Shown: in pieces, positions 20,984 to 30,541 of the stretch
Numbering within the stretch: position 1 is the first letter of the stretch
How the letters are laid out: each line of letters begins with the position of its first letter
Assembly (NCBI GenBank): GCA_002435145.1
Contig: DJLT01000064.1
Location: forward strand, 1 to 59,454
Source of the DNA: Neptuniibacter sp. UBA6509
GTDB lineage: Bacteria > Pseudomonadota > Gammaproteobacteria > Pseudomonadales > Balneatricaceae
DNA length: 59,454 bases
Direction of reading: 5' to 3'
Position numbers and translations under genes: made by a program
Notes under the pieces: generated by a model
Told to the model about the DNA's origin: nothing
The model's input: the letters and a program-made list of their open reading frames with translations, nothing else
Database searches by the model: none

Positions 20984-21616
20984 TCATTCAATCTTAACAG
21001 CTGAACAATTGTAATAAGTCGCACTGTAATCCTTGGGTGCTACGATTAAATTAAGACCAGCGGTCAGCCGCATTTGCCCCTCCACTGCGCCGCCTAATAC
21101 ATGAAACACGTCAGTATGACTTGCTTGCACAGGAGTGACATCTTTATGCCCAGGGATAACAAAATCGGCCCAACAAGAAATCTGAACTTCCTCGACCTCA
21201 GCCTGAGGAACAACTAGATGAAAGTTCACATCCAAATAACAAGTAGATCCGATACTTACTCCCGCTTTATCGACGCATACTGTCTGCTTCGCTGAAACAT
21301 CTACTTGTAATTCATCCTTAGAACTAGGCTCACCTGACAACACCTGAGGAACTAAATAAGTATTATATATCCATCCCTGTATTTTTGTTTTTCGCCTATC
21401 TAGATAAAACACCTCAGACCAATAGCCCTGTCGGCGAGTCTCAAGCACTAATTGACCATCATCGACCTTAGAAAGTACTCGCCACTGCTGCCCTGGGCCC
21501 TTACGAATATTTACATTGCCGCCTTCAACCAGATAAAACTCTATAGCACTTGCTGAGCAGGGCAAGACAGTCAGCACCAATAAGAATAAGTTCCTGATCA
21601 AGGCTAATTTATTCAT
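20984..21616 (-). CDS. SH3-domain (SH3b) periplasmic protein
   Basis: A protein of about 210 residues with a signal peptide and one bacterial SH3 domain (about residues 25-90: [13 protein letters not shown]). The rest is a beta-rich region with cysteine pairs that may form disulfides. Such domains often bind cell-wall peptides, but the ligand is unknown. The chosen ATG at 21616 overlaps the parC stop by 8 bases; the frame continues 37 codons into parC but without a signal peptide there. Confidence 0.8.
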   Translation of the reverse strand: MNKLALIRNLFLLVLTVLPCSASAIEFYLVEGGNVNIRKGPGQQWRVLSKVDDGQLVLETRRQGYWSEVFYLDRRKTKIQGWIYNTYLVPQVLSGEPSSKDELQVDVSAKQTVCVDKAGVSIGSTCYLDVNFHLVVPQAEVEEVQISCWADFVIPGHKDVTPVQASHTDVFHVLGGAVEGQMRLTAGLNLIVAPKDYSATYYNCSAVKIE

Positions 21617-23888
21617 TAGTTTCCACTGTTTCCTGCTTAGCAACGCATACTTCAAGACTATCAACACGCTGATAACCTCGCGGCAACTTATTACCACGCC
21701 TACCACGCTCCCCCTGATAATGCTCAATATCAGATGGCTTCAGTTTCAAATGCTGTTTACCTGCATGCACAAGCAAAGTGTCCTCGGCAGACAATATGCT
21801 CGTTGCAACAACCAGCTCATCTCGACTAGATGCTCTTGCAGAAGGGATATTAATAATCTTATTCCCCTTACCTTTAGCAAGCTCCGGCAACTCACTCACG
21901 GGGAAAACTAATAAACGTCCCTCATTCGTCACAGCAGCTAACAGTGCATTCGCCATATCATGAACAACGGTTGGCGCCAATATTTTCGCATTTTTAGGCA
22001 GGGTTAACGCGGCTTTGCCGTTCTTCGTTTTACTGGTCAGATCACTAATCTTAGTAATAAAACCATAACCCGCATCCGACGACATCAGCACCCGATCACT
22101 GTCCTTACCAGATATCGCCGCATCAATGGTAGAACCTTTAGGCAAAGTAATTCGCCCAGTTATAGGCTCACCCTGCCCACGCGCAGACGGTAGATTGTGA
22201 GTATCGATGGTAAAACTTCGTCCGGTGGTATCAAACAAGATAGTCGGCAGATTAGTACGCCCTTTGCAGACCAATTTAAAGGCATCGCCGGATTTATAAT
22301 TCAAACCGGTCGCATCTATATCATGCCCTTTAGCCGCTCGAATCCAACCCTGCTTGGAGATAACCACGGTCACAGGATCGGAGGTTAGCAGATCTTTCTC
22401 ACTGAAGGCTTGAGCCTCATCGCGTGAAACGATTGGAGAACGACGTTCATCTCCATATTGTTCAGCAGCATCTTTAAGCTCTTGCTTGATAAGCTTACGC
22501 ATCTTACTGTCTGAACCAAGAATACCTTCAAGCTTTTTACGCTCAGCATCTAACTCATCTTGCTCAGACTGGATCTTAAACTCTTCCAACTTAGCCAAAT
22601 GACGTAACTTAAGATCAAGGATGGCATCAGCCTGAATCTCCGTCAGACCAAAGCGTTTAACCAGCTCAGCTTTTGGCTCATCTTCGTGACGAATGATGGC
22701 AATGACCTCATCAATATTGAGATAAGCCACCATTAAACCCTGAAGGATATGTAACCTTTCTAAAACTTTTTCTAAACGGTGTTGTAGCCTTTTTCGTACA
22801 ATACCCGTACGCCAACCTAACCACTCGACCAAGATTTGGTGTAGGTTTTTAACTTGCGGTTTACCATCCACGCCAATCATATTCATATTGACACGGTAAG
22901 TGCGCTCGAGATCTGTTGAAGCAAACAGGTGAGCCATCAACTGCTCTACGTCCACTCGATTAGAGCGGGGAATAATCACCAACCGCGTAGGGTTTTCATG
23001 ATCAGACTCATCACGTAGATCACTCACCATCGGTAATTTCTTCTGCTGCATCTGAGCGGCAATCTGCTCCAGAATTTTAGCCCCTGAAACTTGATGCGGT
23101 AGTGCAGTGACAACAATCTCACCCTGCTCTTTCATGTAAACCGCACGCATACGAACAGAACCACGTCCTGTTTTATAGATCTGTTTCAGATCACTAGGAG
23201 AGGAGATTATTTCCGCATCCGTTGGCATATCAGGGCCAGGAATAAATTCACTGATCTCTTCAAGATCCGCACGCGGATTATCTAGCAGGTGAATGCACGC
23301 ATTCGTTACTTCATTCAGGTTATGCGGCAAGATATCCGTTGCCATACCCACAGCAATACCCGTTGTACCGTTGAGCAATACATTAGGTAAGCGCGAAGGA
23401 AGTATTGCAGGCTCATCAATCGTGCCATCAAAGTTGGGAACCCAATCAACCGTTCCCTGCTTTACTTCAGCTAGTAATACTTCAGCATAAGCGGCTAAAC
23501 GAGACTCGGTATAACGCATCGCTGCAAACGATTTAGGGTCATCAGGAGAGCCCCAGTTGCCCTGTCCATCAACGAGAGGGTAACGATAACTGAATGGCTG
23601 CGCCATCAGCACCATCGCTTCATAGCACGCAGAATCACCATGAGGATGAAATTTACCTAAGACATCACCCACCGTTCTTGCGGATTTTTTAAACTTAGCC
23701 GTCGCTTTTAAGCCAAGCTCTGACATCGCATACACAATACGGCGCTGTACGGGTTTCATCCCGTCACCTATATGTGGCAAAGCTCGGTCCAAGATCACAT
23801 ACATTGAGTAATCTAAGTAAGCTTTTTCAGTGAAATCTTTAAGGGCTAAACGTTCAGTCCCATCTTCAAAAGTCGTTTGTACCGTCAT
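21609..23888 (-). CDS. parC: DNA topoisomerase IV subunit A
   Basis: Cleaves and rejoins DNA to decatenate replicated chromosomes. The 759-residue protein carries the active-site Tyr in [10 protein letters not shown] and the quinolone-pocket region [14 protein letters not shown] with Ser and Glu as in sensitive wild types. A GyrA/ParC-type C-terminal beta-pinwheel follows. It is followed at once by the SH3 gene and preceded by parE, 106 bp away. Confidence 0.97.
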   Translation of the reverse strand: MTVQTTFEDGTERLALKDFTEKAYLDYSMYVILDRALPHIGDGMKPVQRRIVYAMSELGLKATAKFKKSARTVGDVLGKFHPHGDSACYEAMVLMAQPFSYRYPLVDGQGNWGSPDDPKSFAAMRYTESRLAAYAEVLLAEVKQGTVDWVPNFDGTIDEPAILPSRLPNVLLNGTTGIAVGMATDILPHNLNEVTNACIHLLDNPRADLEEISEFIPGPDMPTDAEIISSPSDLKQIYKTGRGSVRMRAVYMKEQGEIVVTALPHQVSGAKILEQIAAQMQQKKLPMVSDLRDESDHENPTRLVIIPRSNRVDVEQLMAHLFASTDLERTYRVNMNMIGVDGKPQVKNLHQILVEWLGWRTGIVRKRLQHRLEKVLERLHILQGLMVAYLNIDEVIAIIRHEDEPKAELVKRFGLTEIQADAILDLKLRHLAKLEEFKIQSEQDELDAERKKLEGILGSDSKMRKLIKQELKDAAEQYGDERRSPIVSRDEAQAFSEKDLLTSDPVTVVISKQGWIRAAKGHDIDATGLNYKSGDAFKLVCKGRTNLPTILFDTTGRSFTIDTHNLPSARGQGEPITGRITLPKGSTIDAAISGKDSDRVLMSSDAGYGFITKISDLTSKTKNGKAALTLPKNAKILAPTVVHDMANALLAAVTNEGRLLVFPVSELPELAKGKGNKIINIPSARASSRDELVVATSILSAEDTLLVHAGKQHLKLKPSDIEHYQGERGRRGNKLPRGYQRVDSLEVCVAKQETVETNE

Positions 23889-23994
23889 ATCTACGTGTTA
23901 CCGCTTATCCATAAGGCCTTATCATTAAAACATCGAGATTGATAAGCCACTTAATGCATCAAAAAATGAACATCAGCATTTAAAATACTGACGA

Positions 23995-25887
23995 TTAAAT
24001 ATCAGCCAAATTGCCTTTACTTTGCAGCCAAGTCTTACGATCACCGGAACGCTTCTTCGCAAGAAGCATATCCATCATCTCGTTCGTACCATCGCCAGGC
24101 TCTACGGTTAACTGAACTAGTCGGCGTGTATCAGGCGACATAGTTGTCTCCCTCAACTGCAAAGGGTTCATCTCACCCAATCCCTTAAATCGCTGGACAC
24201 CAATTTTTGCATTCTTTCGATCAGCACGAATACGCTCAATAATGCCATCTTTCTCTGCATCATCTAGCGCGTAAAAAACCTCTTTAGCCACATCAATACG
24301 GTACAACGGCGGCATTGCAACATAAACATGCCCCTCGCTTACAAGATGTTTAAAGTGCCTAACAAACAGCGCACATAACAACGTAGCAATGTGTAAACCA
24401 TCGGAATCGGCATCAGCCAGTATGCAAACTTTACCGTAACGCAAACCTTCTAGATTATCTGACCCAGGCTCAACACCTACCGCCACCGATATATCATGGA
24501 TCTCTTGCGACCCTAGCACTTCACTGGGATCGACCTCCCAAGAGTTCAAGATCTTACCGCGTAATGGCATTATCGCCTGAAACTCACGTTCCCTCGCCTG
24601 CTTAGCAGAACCGCCTGCCGAGTCACCCTCTACTAGAAACAACTCAGACTGCATCGCATCACCACCGGAACAATCCGCCAGTTTCCCAGGCAATGCAGGG
24701 CCTTGAGTCACCTTTTTACGCACCACCTTTTTATTGGAGCGCATACGCTTTTGAGCATTAGCAATAATTACTTCGGCAAGCTGCTCGCCCTCTTCAACAT
24801 GACGGTTAAGCCATAAAGAGAAAGCATCTTTAATTGCTCCTGAAATAAACGCTGCTATTTGGCGAGAGGACAGACGCTCTTTGGTTTGACCTGAAAACTG
24901 CGGATCCTGCATCTTAGCGGACAAGACATAACAGCACTTATCCCAAACATCATCTGCTGTAAGCTTTACACCACGAGGCAGCAAGCTTCTGAATTCACAA
25001 AACTCCCGCATCGCTTCCAACAAACCGGTTCGACAACCATTAACATGAGTTCCGCCTTGAGCTGTAGGGATCAGGTTAACGTAGCTTTCGCACGTCATTT
25101 CACCACCCTCAGGTAACCACTGTACAGCCCATTCAACCGCATCTTCTTCACCCTGAAGGGAGCCCGAGAATGGTTCCAACGGTAAAGACTCAAAAACCTG
25201 AGTAGTTCCCTTTAGATAATCCACCAGGCCATCTTCATAAAACCATTCATCTTTCTCTTTCTTGGCACCGCTCAGGTCAGTAAAGGTCACTTTAAGGCCC
25301 GGGCATAACACCGCTTTTGCTCGCAGGTTATGCTTTAAACGGGTGATACTGTATTTGTGGGTATCGAAGTATTGAGGGTCAGCCAAGAAACGAACCGTTG
25401 TCCCCGTGTTTCTTTTACCGCAAGTATCGATCACTTCAAGCTCTGATACCTTTTCACCATCCGCAAAGGTGATTTGATAAACCTGACCTCCACGGCGAAC
25501 TTGTACCTCTAAGAGCTTGGATAGCGCGTTAACAACCGATACCCCTACGCCGTGCAAACCACCTGAGTAGTTATAATTCTCATTATTAAACTTACCGCCG
25601 GCATGCAGCTTAGAAAGAATCAGCTCAACACCACTGACACCCTCTTCAGGGTGAATATCTACAGGCATACCTCGCCCGTCATCCGTTACACTCAAAGAGT
25701 TATCTTTGTTCAGCACAACATCTAACTGCTTAGCGTGACCGGCCAACGCCTCATCAACGGAGTTATCAATAACCTCCTGTGCTAAATGGTTAGGACGATC
25801 CGTTTCGGTATACATTCCCGGACGACGTTTAACCGGATCTAAACCACTTAATACTTCAATCGAACCTGCATCATATTGCTGGGACAT
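23995..25887 (-). CDS. parE: DNA topoisomerase IV subunit B
   Basis: ATPase subunit of topoisomerase IV. GHKL ATP-site motifs VIDNSVDEAL, DDGRGMPVD and GLHGVG are visible, as are the TOPRIM motifs LVEGDSAGG and DADSDG, in order. The ATG at 25887 has AGGA upstream; the frame extends eight more codons. About 630 residues, typical. It follows a decayed tandem repeat after yqiA. Confidence 0.97.
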   Translation of the reverse strand: MSQQYDAGSIEVLSGLDPVKRRPGMYTETDRPNHLAQEVIDNSVDEALAGHAKQLDVVLNKDNSLSVTDDGRGMPVDIHPEEGVSGVELILSKLHAGGKFNNENYNYSGGLHGVGVSVVNALSKLLEVQVRRGGQVYQITFADGEKVSELEVIDTCGKRNTGTTVRFLADPQYFDTHKYSITRLKHNLRAKAVLCPGLKVTFTDLSGAKKEKDEWFYEDGLVDYLKGTTQVFESLPLEPFSGSLQGEEDAVEWAVQWLPEGGEMTCESYVNLIPTAQGGTHVNGCRTGLLEAMREFCEFRSLLPRGVKLTADDVWDKCCYVLSAKMQDPQFSGQTKERLSSRQIAAFISGAIKDAFSLWLNRHVEEGEQLAEVIIANAQKRMRSNKKVVRKKVTQGPALPGKLADCSGGDAMQSELFLVEGDSAGGSAKQAREREFQAIMPLRGKILNSWEVDPSEVLGSQEIHDISVAVGVEPGSDNLEGLRYGKVCILADADSDGLHIATLLCALFVRHFKHLVSEGHVYVAMPPLYRIDVAKEVFYALDDAEKDGIIERIRADRKNAKIGVQRFKGLGEMNPLQLRETTMSPDTRRLVQLTVEPGDGTNEMMDMLLAKKRSGDRKTWLQSKGNLADI

Positions 25888-25930
25888 CAATCCTGTTTCC
25901 TGTCTTAGCAAGCATCACTAAATTTATATA

Positions 25931-26045
25931 GGCTGTACTATTTATTCAAAGCAGTACTACTTATTTAAAAGCCATATTACTTATTAAAAGCCGTACCGTT
26001 TATTAAAGGCTGCGCTATTTATAAGGACAGCACCTTTTCATAAAG
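25931..26045. repeat. decayed tandem array of ~19-20 bp units
   Basis: Six units in a row, at 25931, 25951, 25971, 25990, 26009 and 26028, each variants of GCCGTACTATTTATTAAAA (18-20 bases). A partial seventh (GCCGTACTTC) runs into the yqiA 3' end, so the last codons and stop of yqiA are made of repeat sequence. Copies differ at several positions. It lies in the yqiA-parE spacer on the transcribed strand. Confidence 0.8.
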
Positions 26046-26649
26046 GCCGTACTTCGGGCAACTCTACACGCCCCTGGCCAAAAGCCAGAATAGTTGGAAT
26101 CATTTTCTCAAACTGCTCAAACCCATGACACCCGCCAGATTGAACAAATTGTGGTGAAGCAGCAAACTTATCAACTGCTTCACGGTAATCTAAGGTTTCA
26201 TCACCTGTCTGCGTTAACAGTAAGAATGAATCTGGCTTCGTTACAGCTTCACAATTAAAACGTAGCAACTGTTCCAAATGCTCTGTGGTCAACTCGTAAC
26301 ATTCACCACTATAGTAGTTTTCATTAAGACCTAAATATTGCGGCAACAACTCAAACGGGCGCACTGAAGGGTTAATTAACACACATCTTACATTCGCGTA
26401 ATGCTCAGTTAGCCATGTACTGTAATATCCACCTAAAGAACTCCCAAGAAGCACCACTGTAGTGGATAAATTAGCCTCGACTAACGTTTGCAATGCTGCC
26501 ATCGCCTGCGCCGGACAATGAGACAAGTCAGGAATCAACACCTGATCTTCTTGCCCTCTTTTTTGCATCGCCTGCAAAAAGATTTGGGCTTTCATCGACT
26601 GCGGTGAGCTGTTAAAACCGTGAACATAGATATAGATAGGTCTAATCAT
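26038..26649 (-). CDS. yqiA: YqiA-like alpha/beta-hydrolase esterase
   Basis: A 203-residue serine esterase of the YqiA family. IYVHGFNSSP forms the oxyanion region and LLGSSLGGYYS the nucleophile elbow; GGCHGFEQF supplies the His. The ATG at 26649 has AGAGGA six bases upstream. A longer frame overlapping cpdA exists but lacks this site. Position between cpdA and parE matches E. coli. The natural substrate is unknown. Confidence 0.93.
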   Translation of the reverse strand: MIRPIYIYVHGFNSSPQSMKAQIFLQAMQKRGQEDQVLIPDLSHCPAQAMAALQTLVEANLSTTVVLLGSSLGGYYSTWLTEHYANVRCVLINPSVRPFELLPQYLGLNENYYSGECYELTTEHLEQLLRFNCEAVTKPDSFLLLTQTGDETLDYREAVDKFAASPQFVQSGGCHGFEQFEKMIPTILAFGQGRVELPEVRPL

Positions 26650-26707
26650 TTTTTTCCTCTGAAAAGAACTTACCGGAGGGAAAAGGTTGGTGCAATAGCT
26701 AGAACGT

Positions 26708-27505
26708 TTATGCGGGTAATCTAATAACTTCTGCCTGAATATTTCCGTCGTCAAAAAGCTGGTAACGGCCATAAGCAGCACCTCGAAAACGGGTATCGGT
26801 CTCTACAACAGGCCTCTCTGTACGTGCTTTATACTGTGGCGCAGTCGCCGGAGTAGAAAACAGTTTTACCTGACCGCGCTCAAGACTCCATTGTTGATGT
26901 ACATGACCAAACATAACAGCGTTCACACAGGAATAACGATCAACTATACGCCAAAAATCATCTTTATTGGCCAAATCTATATTATCTTGCCAAGCACTTT
27001 CCACTGAGACAGGATGATGATGCATAACAATAAGAACGTGCTGTTCAGGTGTTCTTTTATCTAACGCTTGTATCAAAAAGTCCAACTCAGAATCAGCCAA
27101 TGAACCACTCCCCTTCCCATCAGGGTTTGATGTGGTATCCAATAAAAGAAGACTCCAACGGCCTAACTCTATAATCTTTCTTCCATAGCCCTGCTCGGAG
27201 AAATTCGACATCTCTGACAACAGATCATGGTTTCCGGGAATCCAAGCACTGGGAAATGCGAGCTGCTGAAGAGAATTAGAAATACGCCCATATGCGGCTG
27301 GCGCATGATGTGACAGGTCACCGGTTAAAAGCAGAAGGTCTGCTTCTTCTGTCTGTACGCAGGCCATCACTTCTTGGAAGCGCTGCTCAACGTTATACCC
27401 TTTCAATTGAGTTTCAGCATCTTGCTGAAGGTGCATATCGGTTACTTGAAGTAAACGAAAAGAGGGTGAATCATGCACTGAAAACAGGCTCCATTGAGTG
27501 ACCAT
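26708..27505 (-). CDS. cpdA: 3',5'-cyclic-AMP phosphodiesterase
   Basis: Calcineurin-type metallophosphoesterase that hydrolyses cAMP in relatives. All metal motifs are visible: VTDMHL, LTGDLSHH, PGNHD, MHHHPV and FGHVHQ. The 265-residue size fits CpdA. Its start overlaps yqiB by 35 bases. The conserved nudF-yqiB-cpdA-yqiA-parE cluster supports the name, although the family includes other nucleotidases. Confidence 0.92.
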   Translation of the reverse strand: MVTQWSLFSVHDSPSFRLLQVTDMHLQQDAETQLKGYNVEQRFQEVMACVQTEEADLLLLTGDLSHHAPAAYGRISNSLQQLAFPSAWIPGNHDLLSEMSNFSEQGYGRKIIELGRWSLLLLDTTSNPDGKGSGSLADSELDFLIQALDKRTPEQHVLIVMHHHPVSVESAWQDNIDLANKDDFWRIVDRYSCVNAVMFGHVHQQWSLERGQVKLFSTPATAPQYKARTERPVVETDTRFRGAAYGRYQLFDDGNIQAEVIRLPA

Positions 27506-27914
27506 GACTTAAGCATTCACTCAACCACTCTCCTAAATACTCATTAAGCTGTAACTTTTCATCCGGTAGATGCATATTTCGATTGGGATAAGGGTATACG
27601 CCAGACAGTTGCTTTCTTTTCTGTAAACAGATCACCTCAGCCATCGAAGCATCATGATATAGACGCACCACCAGCCCAGGAGATTCTAGCCAAGGAGAGG
27701 TTTTCTCATAGCGATGGCTAACCAAAACAGTTGAGGTATATTTGAAACGCTCATCAACACGAAAACGTAAGTATGCACAATGTTCAGGCCAGCTCACTTG
27801 AAACTCACGCTCGTTACAACTATCCAGATCCGGCAACAGTTTCATAATGCGTAGGTAATTTGCCTCGCACTGTGACATCTGCCGACTTAAATCTGGAATA
27901 TACTTACGCTTCAT
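27471..27914 (-). CDS. yqiB: YqiB/DUF1249 family protein
   Basis: A 147-residue cytosolic protein of the DUF1249 family, recognised from its opening YIPDLSRQMSQCEANYLR and the HDASMAEV block, and from its place between nudF and cpdA. No enzymatic motif is apparent and its role is unknown. Its 3' end overlaps cpdA by 35 bases. Confidence 0.92.
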   Translation of the reverse strand: MKRKYIPDLSRQMSQCEANYLRIMKLLPDLDSCNEREFQVSWPEHCAYLRFRVDERFKYTSTVLVSHRYEKTSPWLESPGLVVRLYHDASMAEVICLQKRKQLSGVYPYPNRNMHLPDEKLQLNEYLGEWLSECLSHGHSMEPVFSA

Positions 27915-27998
27915 AGTATCACCAAGGGGTTACAACCGGCCCTAACAGCGGGCTACTCGTCTATTTCTAAACGAAAGGACTTATTCTAAACCTATGAA

Positions 27999-28649
27999 CT
28001 AAGTCCAACGCTTATCTAATTCACTTTTGTTAATCTGCAGCCACTGTATAGCAATTATGGCAGGTGCATTGTTTATCGTACCATTTTTTACCAATTCAAA
28101 GGCATCGTTAACAGGAAGCGTATGTACTTTAATATCTTCCCCCTCTTCTGCTAGCCCATGAAGACCCTCAACACCGCTAGAGTCTACGTTCGCACACAGT
28201 AGATCGATATACTCTCGTGTTCCGCCCGAACTCGGAACAAAACGACTTATTGAAACGACTTCACCTAACTCCGCCCCCGCTTCCTCTACAGACTCTCGGC
28301 GCGCTACATCTTCAGGTGTTTCGCCTTTTTCGACAATTCCAGCCACGAGCTCCAACAACCAAGGTCCTTTAGGATTGTCATAAGTCCCTACCCTAAATTG
28401 CTCGACCAAAACAACCGCTTGTTTTACCGCATCATAAAGCAGTACACATACCGCATCATCTCGATAAAACAACTCACGTTGAATACTTATTTCACCGCCT
28501 GCAAATGTTTTATGCGTTAGATGAAGCTTTAGCATTTTGAAAAAACCATCATAAAGCGATTCTTGTTTATCAATGCTGAAATCTTTTTGACTAAAAGTAG
28601 ATCGCCATAGTTCCGAAGTTGAAGGCGCTATTTTCGTTTGTTCAGACAT
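27999..28649 (-). CDS. nudF: ADP-ribose pyrophosphatase
   Basis: Nudix hydrolase that splits ADP-ribose to AMP and ribose 5-phosphate. The Nudix box reads GIVEKGETPEDVARRESVEE followed by AGAEL, matching GX5EX7REUXEEXGU. The ATG at 28649 (MSEQTKI) is chosen over one six codons upstream; it has only a weak site (GGGAT). It is the first gene of the nudF-yqiB-cpdA-yqiA-parE run. Confidence 0.93.
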   Translation of the reverse strand: MSEQTKIAPSTSELWRSTFSQKDFSIDKQESLYDGFFKMLKLHLTHKTFAGGEISIQRELFYRDDAVCVLLYDAVKQAVVLVEQFRVGTYDNPKGPWLLELVAGIVEKGETPEDVARRESVEEAGAELGEVVSISRFVPSSGGTREYIDLLCANVDSSGVEGLHGLAEEGEDIKVHTLPVNDAFELVKNGTINNAPAIIAIQWLQINKSELDKRWT

Positions 28650-28790
28650 GCTTTTGATCCCAGTCAATATCTATAGAAGAAACAACTATAGCAATCACTA
28701 GCCTCATAGCTAGCAGAAGCCATATAATCAGTTAGAATATACTTAAACCTTAAAGAAATAAGAGGCTCTACTAGAAACAATGGCAAATCA

Positions 28791-30512
28791 ATGGGATTCT
28801 TAAACCAATATTTCCCCGTGCTCGGCTGGCTTAACACCTACACACGCCAAACCTTAGTGAGCGATCTCATAGCAGGGGCTATTGTCGCTATAATGCTTAT
28901 CCCACAAGCAATGGCCTATTCGTTATTAGCAGGCCTACCTGCAGAATATGGCTTGTATGCAAGCATACTCCCACTGCTCATATACTCTCTACTTGGAAGC
29001 AGCCGCTCTCTTGCTGTTGGGCCCGTAGCTATAGCGTCTTTAATGGTTAGCACCGCCATAAGTACAGTCGCCACTCAAGGTAGTAGCGAATACCTAAATG
29101 CTGCCGTTAATCTCTCATTTCTGGTTGGAATAATCTTACTGTTTCTACGCATCATACGACTCGGCGCTATTGTTAACTTCATCAGCCATTCTGTGCTATC
29201 AGGCTTCACGAGCGCTGTAGCTATCATCATTACAATAAGTCAGTTAAAGCATGTACTAGGAATTGAGTTTCCTAGAGCAACAGGTCTAGATCAAAATATT
29301 GTTGCTCTCTATACCCACCTGCATCAAACCAATCACATAACCCTTTTACTCTCATTACTCGCGTTCGCCATACTATGGCTATGCAAAAGTAAACTCTGCC
29401 AAACTCTCAACCTATTAAAATTACCTCTATGGTTTGCCCAACCGCTCTGCAAAACGGGCCCTATGTTTGTTTTATTGATAGGATCTATACTCGTTTGGCA
29501 CTTCAATTTAGACCAAACTAAAAATGTTGATACCGTTGGCATAGTCCCCCAAGGACTTCCTAACATCGGAGGCATCCAGATTGATCTACAGCTATGGCAA
29601 CAACTGTTTATACCTGCTCTTCTTATTGCACTTATTGGATTTATTGAGAGTGTCTCAGTAGGTACCGCACTAGCTAGTAAGCGACGAGAAAGAATTGATC
29701 CAAACAAAGAGTTAATTGCACTTGGGGCTGCCAATCTAGGGGCGGGGTTTAGCGGAACCTATCCTGTAGCAGGGGGTTTTGGGCGCTCGATGGTAAACCA
29801 TAGCGCAGGCGCTCAAACAACAATCGCATCCGCAATCAGCGCCACATTAGTCGCGCTTGTGGTTGCTTATTTTACCCCTCTTTTTTATTACCTCCCTAAA
29901 GCGGCACTTGGGGTCATCATCATTATGGCGGTTATTCCTTTAATCAGTATTTCAACATTTAGAGAGTGCTGGAAATTCAATAAAGCAGATGCCTTAACCC
30001 TCATTGCCACATTCATACTTGTACTTATATTAGGGGTAGAACTAGGTATTTTATTCGGCATCGCCATATCAATTGCACTATTACTCTACCGCGCCAGCCA
30101 GCCACACATTGCGATTGTAGGAAGGTTAGGTAACAGTGAACAGTTTAGAAATACCGCTAGGCATGATGTCAAAACTGAAGAAACCGTACTCGCATTAAGG
30201 GTCGATGAAAGTCTCTACTTTGCGAATACCCGCTTTGTCGAAAAATTTATTTTGCATCAATGTACAGACAACCCTCGTTTTCAACATGTCGTCCTTATTT
30301 GCAGTGCGATCAACTTCATTGATGCTAGTGCACTAGAAACCTTAGAAACACTCGTCTCTAACTTGAAAGATAAAGGGGTGATACTTCATCTTTCAGAGGT
30401 AAAAGGCCCAGTTATGGACCAATTCAAAAACACTCATTTCCTAAAAAAACTTGAGCCTGGGCAGGTTTTTTTTACGACAGACCAAGCCTTACGCACTCTG
30501 ACCAAAACATAA
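28791..30512 (+). CDS. SulP-family anion transporter with STAS domain
   Basis: Inner-membrane permease of the SLC26/SulP family, 573 residues. About 12-14 hydrophobic segments are followed by a cytosolic STAS domain from about residue 440. The signature regions DLIAGAIVAIMLIPQAMAYS and GGFGRSMVNHSAGAQT are visible. The substrate (sulfate, bicarbonate or another anion) cannot be told. No sulfate-assimilation or carbonic anhydrase gene adjoins it. It converges with the next gene, 30 bases between stops. Confidence 0.92.
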   Translation: MGFLNQYFPVLGWLNTYTRQTLVSDLIAGAIVAIMLIPQAMAYSLLAGLPAEYGLYASILPLLIYSLLGSSRSLAVGPVAIASLMVSTAISTVATQGSSEYLNAAVNLSFLVGIILLFLRIIRLGAIVNFISHSVLSGFTSAVAIIITISQLKHVLGIEFPRATGLDQNIVALYTHLHQTNHITLLLSLLAFAILWLCKSKLCQTLNLLKLPLWFAQPLCKTGPMFVLLIGSILVWHFNLDQTKNVDTVGIVPQGLPNIGGIQIDLQLWQQLFIPALLIALIGFIESVSVGTALASKRRERIDPNKELIALGAANLGAGFSGTYPVAGGFGRSMVNHSAGAQTTIASAISATLVALVVAYFTPLFYYLPKAALGVIIIMAVIPLISISTFRECWKFNKADALTLIATFILVLILGVELGILFGIAISIALLLYRASQPHIAIVGRLGNSEQFRNTARHDVKTEETVLALRVDESLYFANTRFVEKFILHQCTDNPRFQHVVLICSAINFIDASALETLETLVSNLKDKGVILHLSEVKGPVMDQFKNTHFLKKLEPGQVFFTTDQALRTLTKT

Positions 30513-30541
30513 ACGCGAAGCAACTCCGCATCTCGAAAAGT

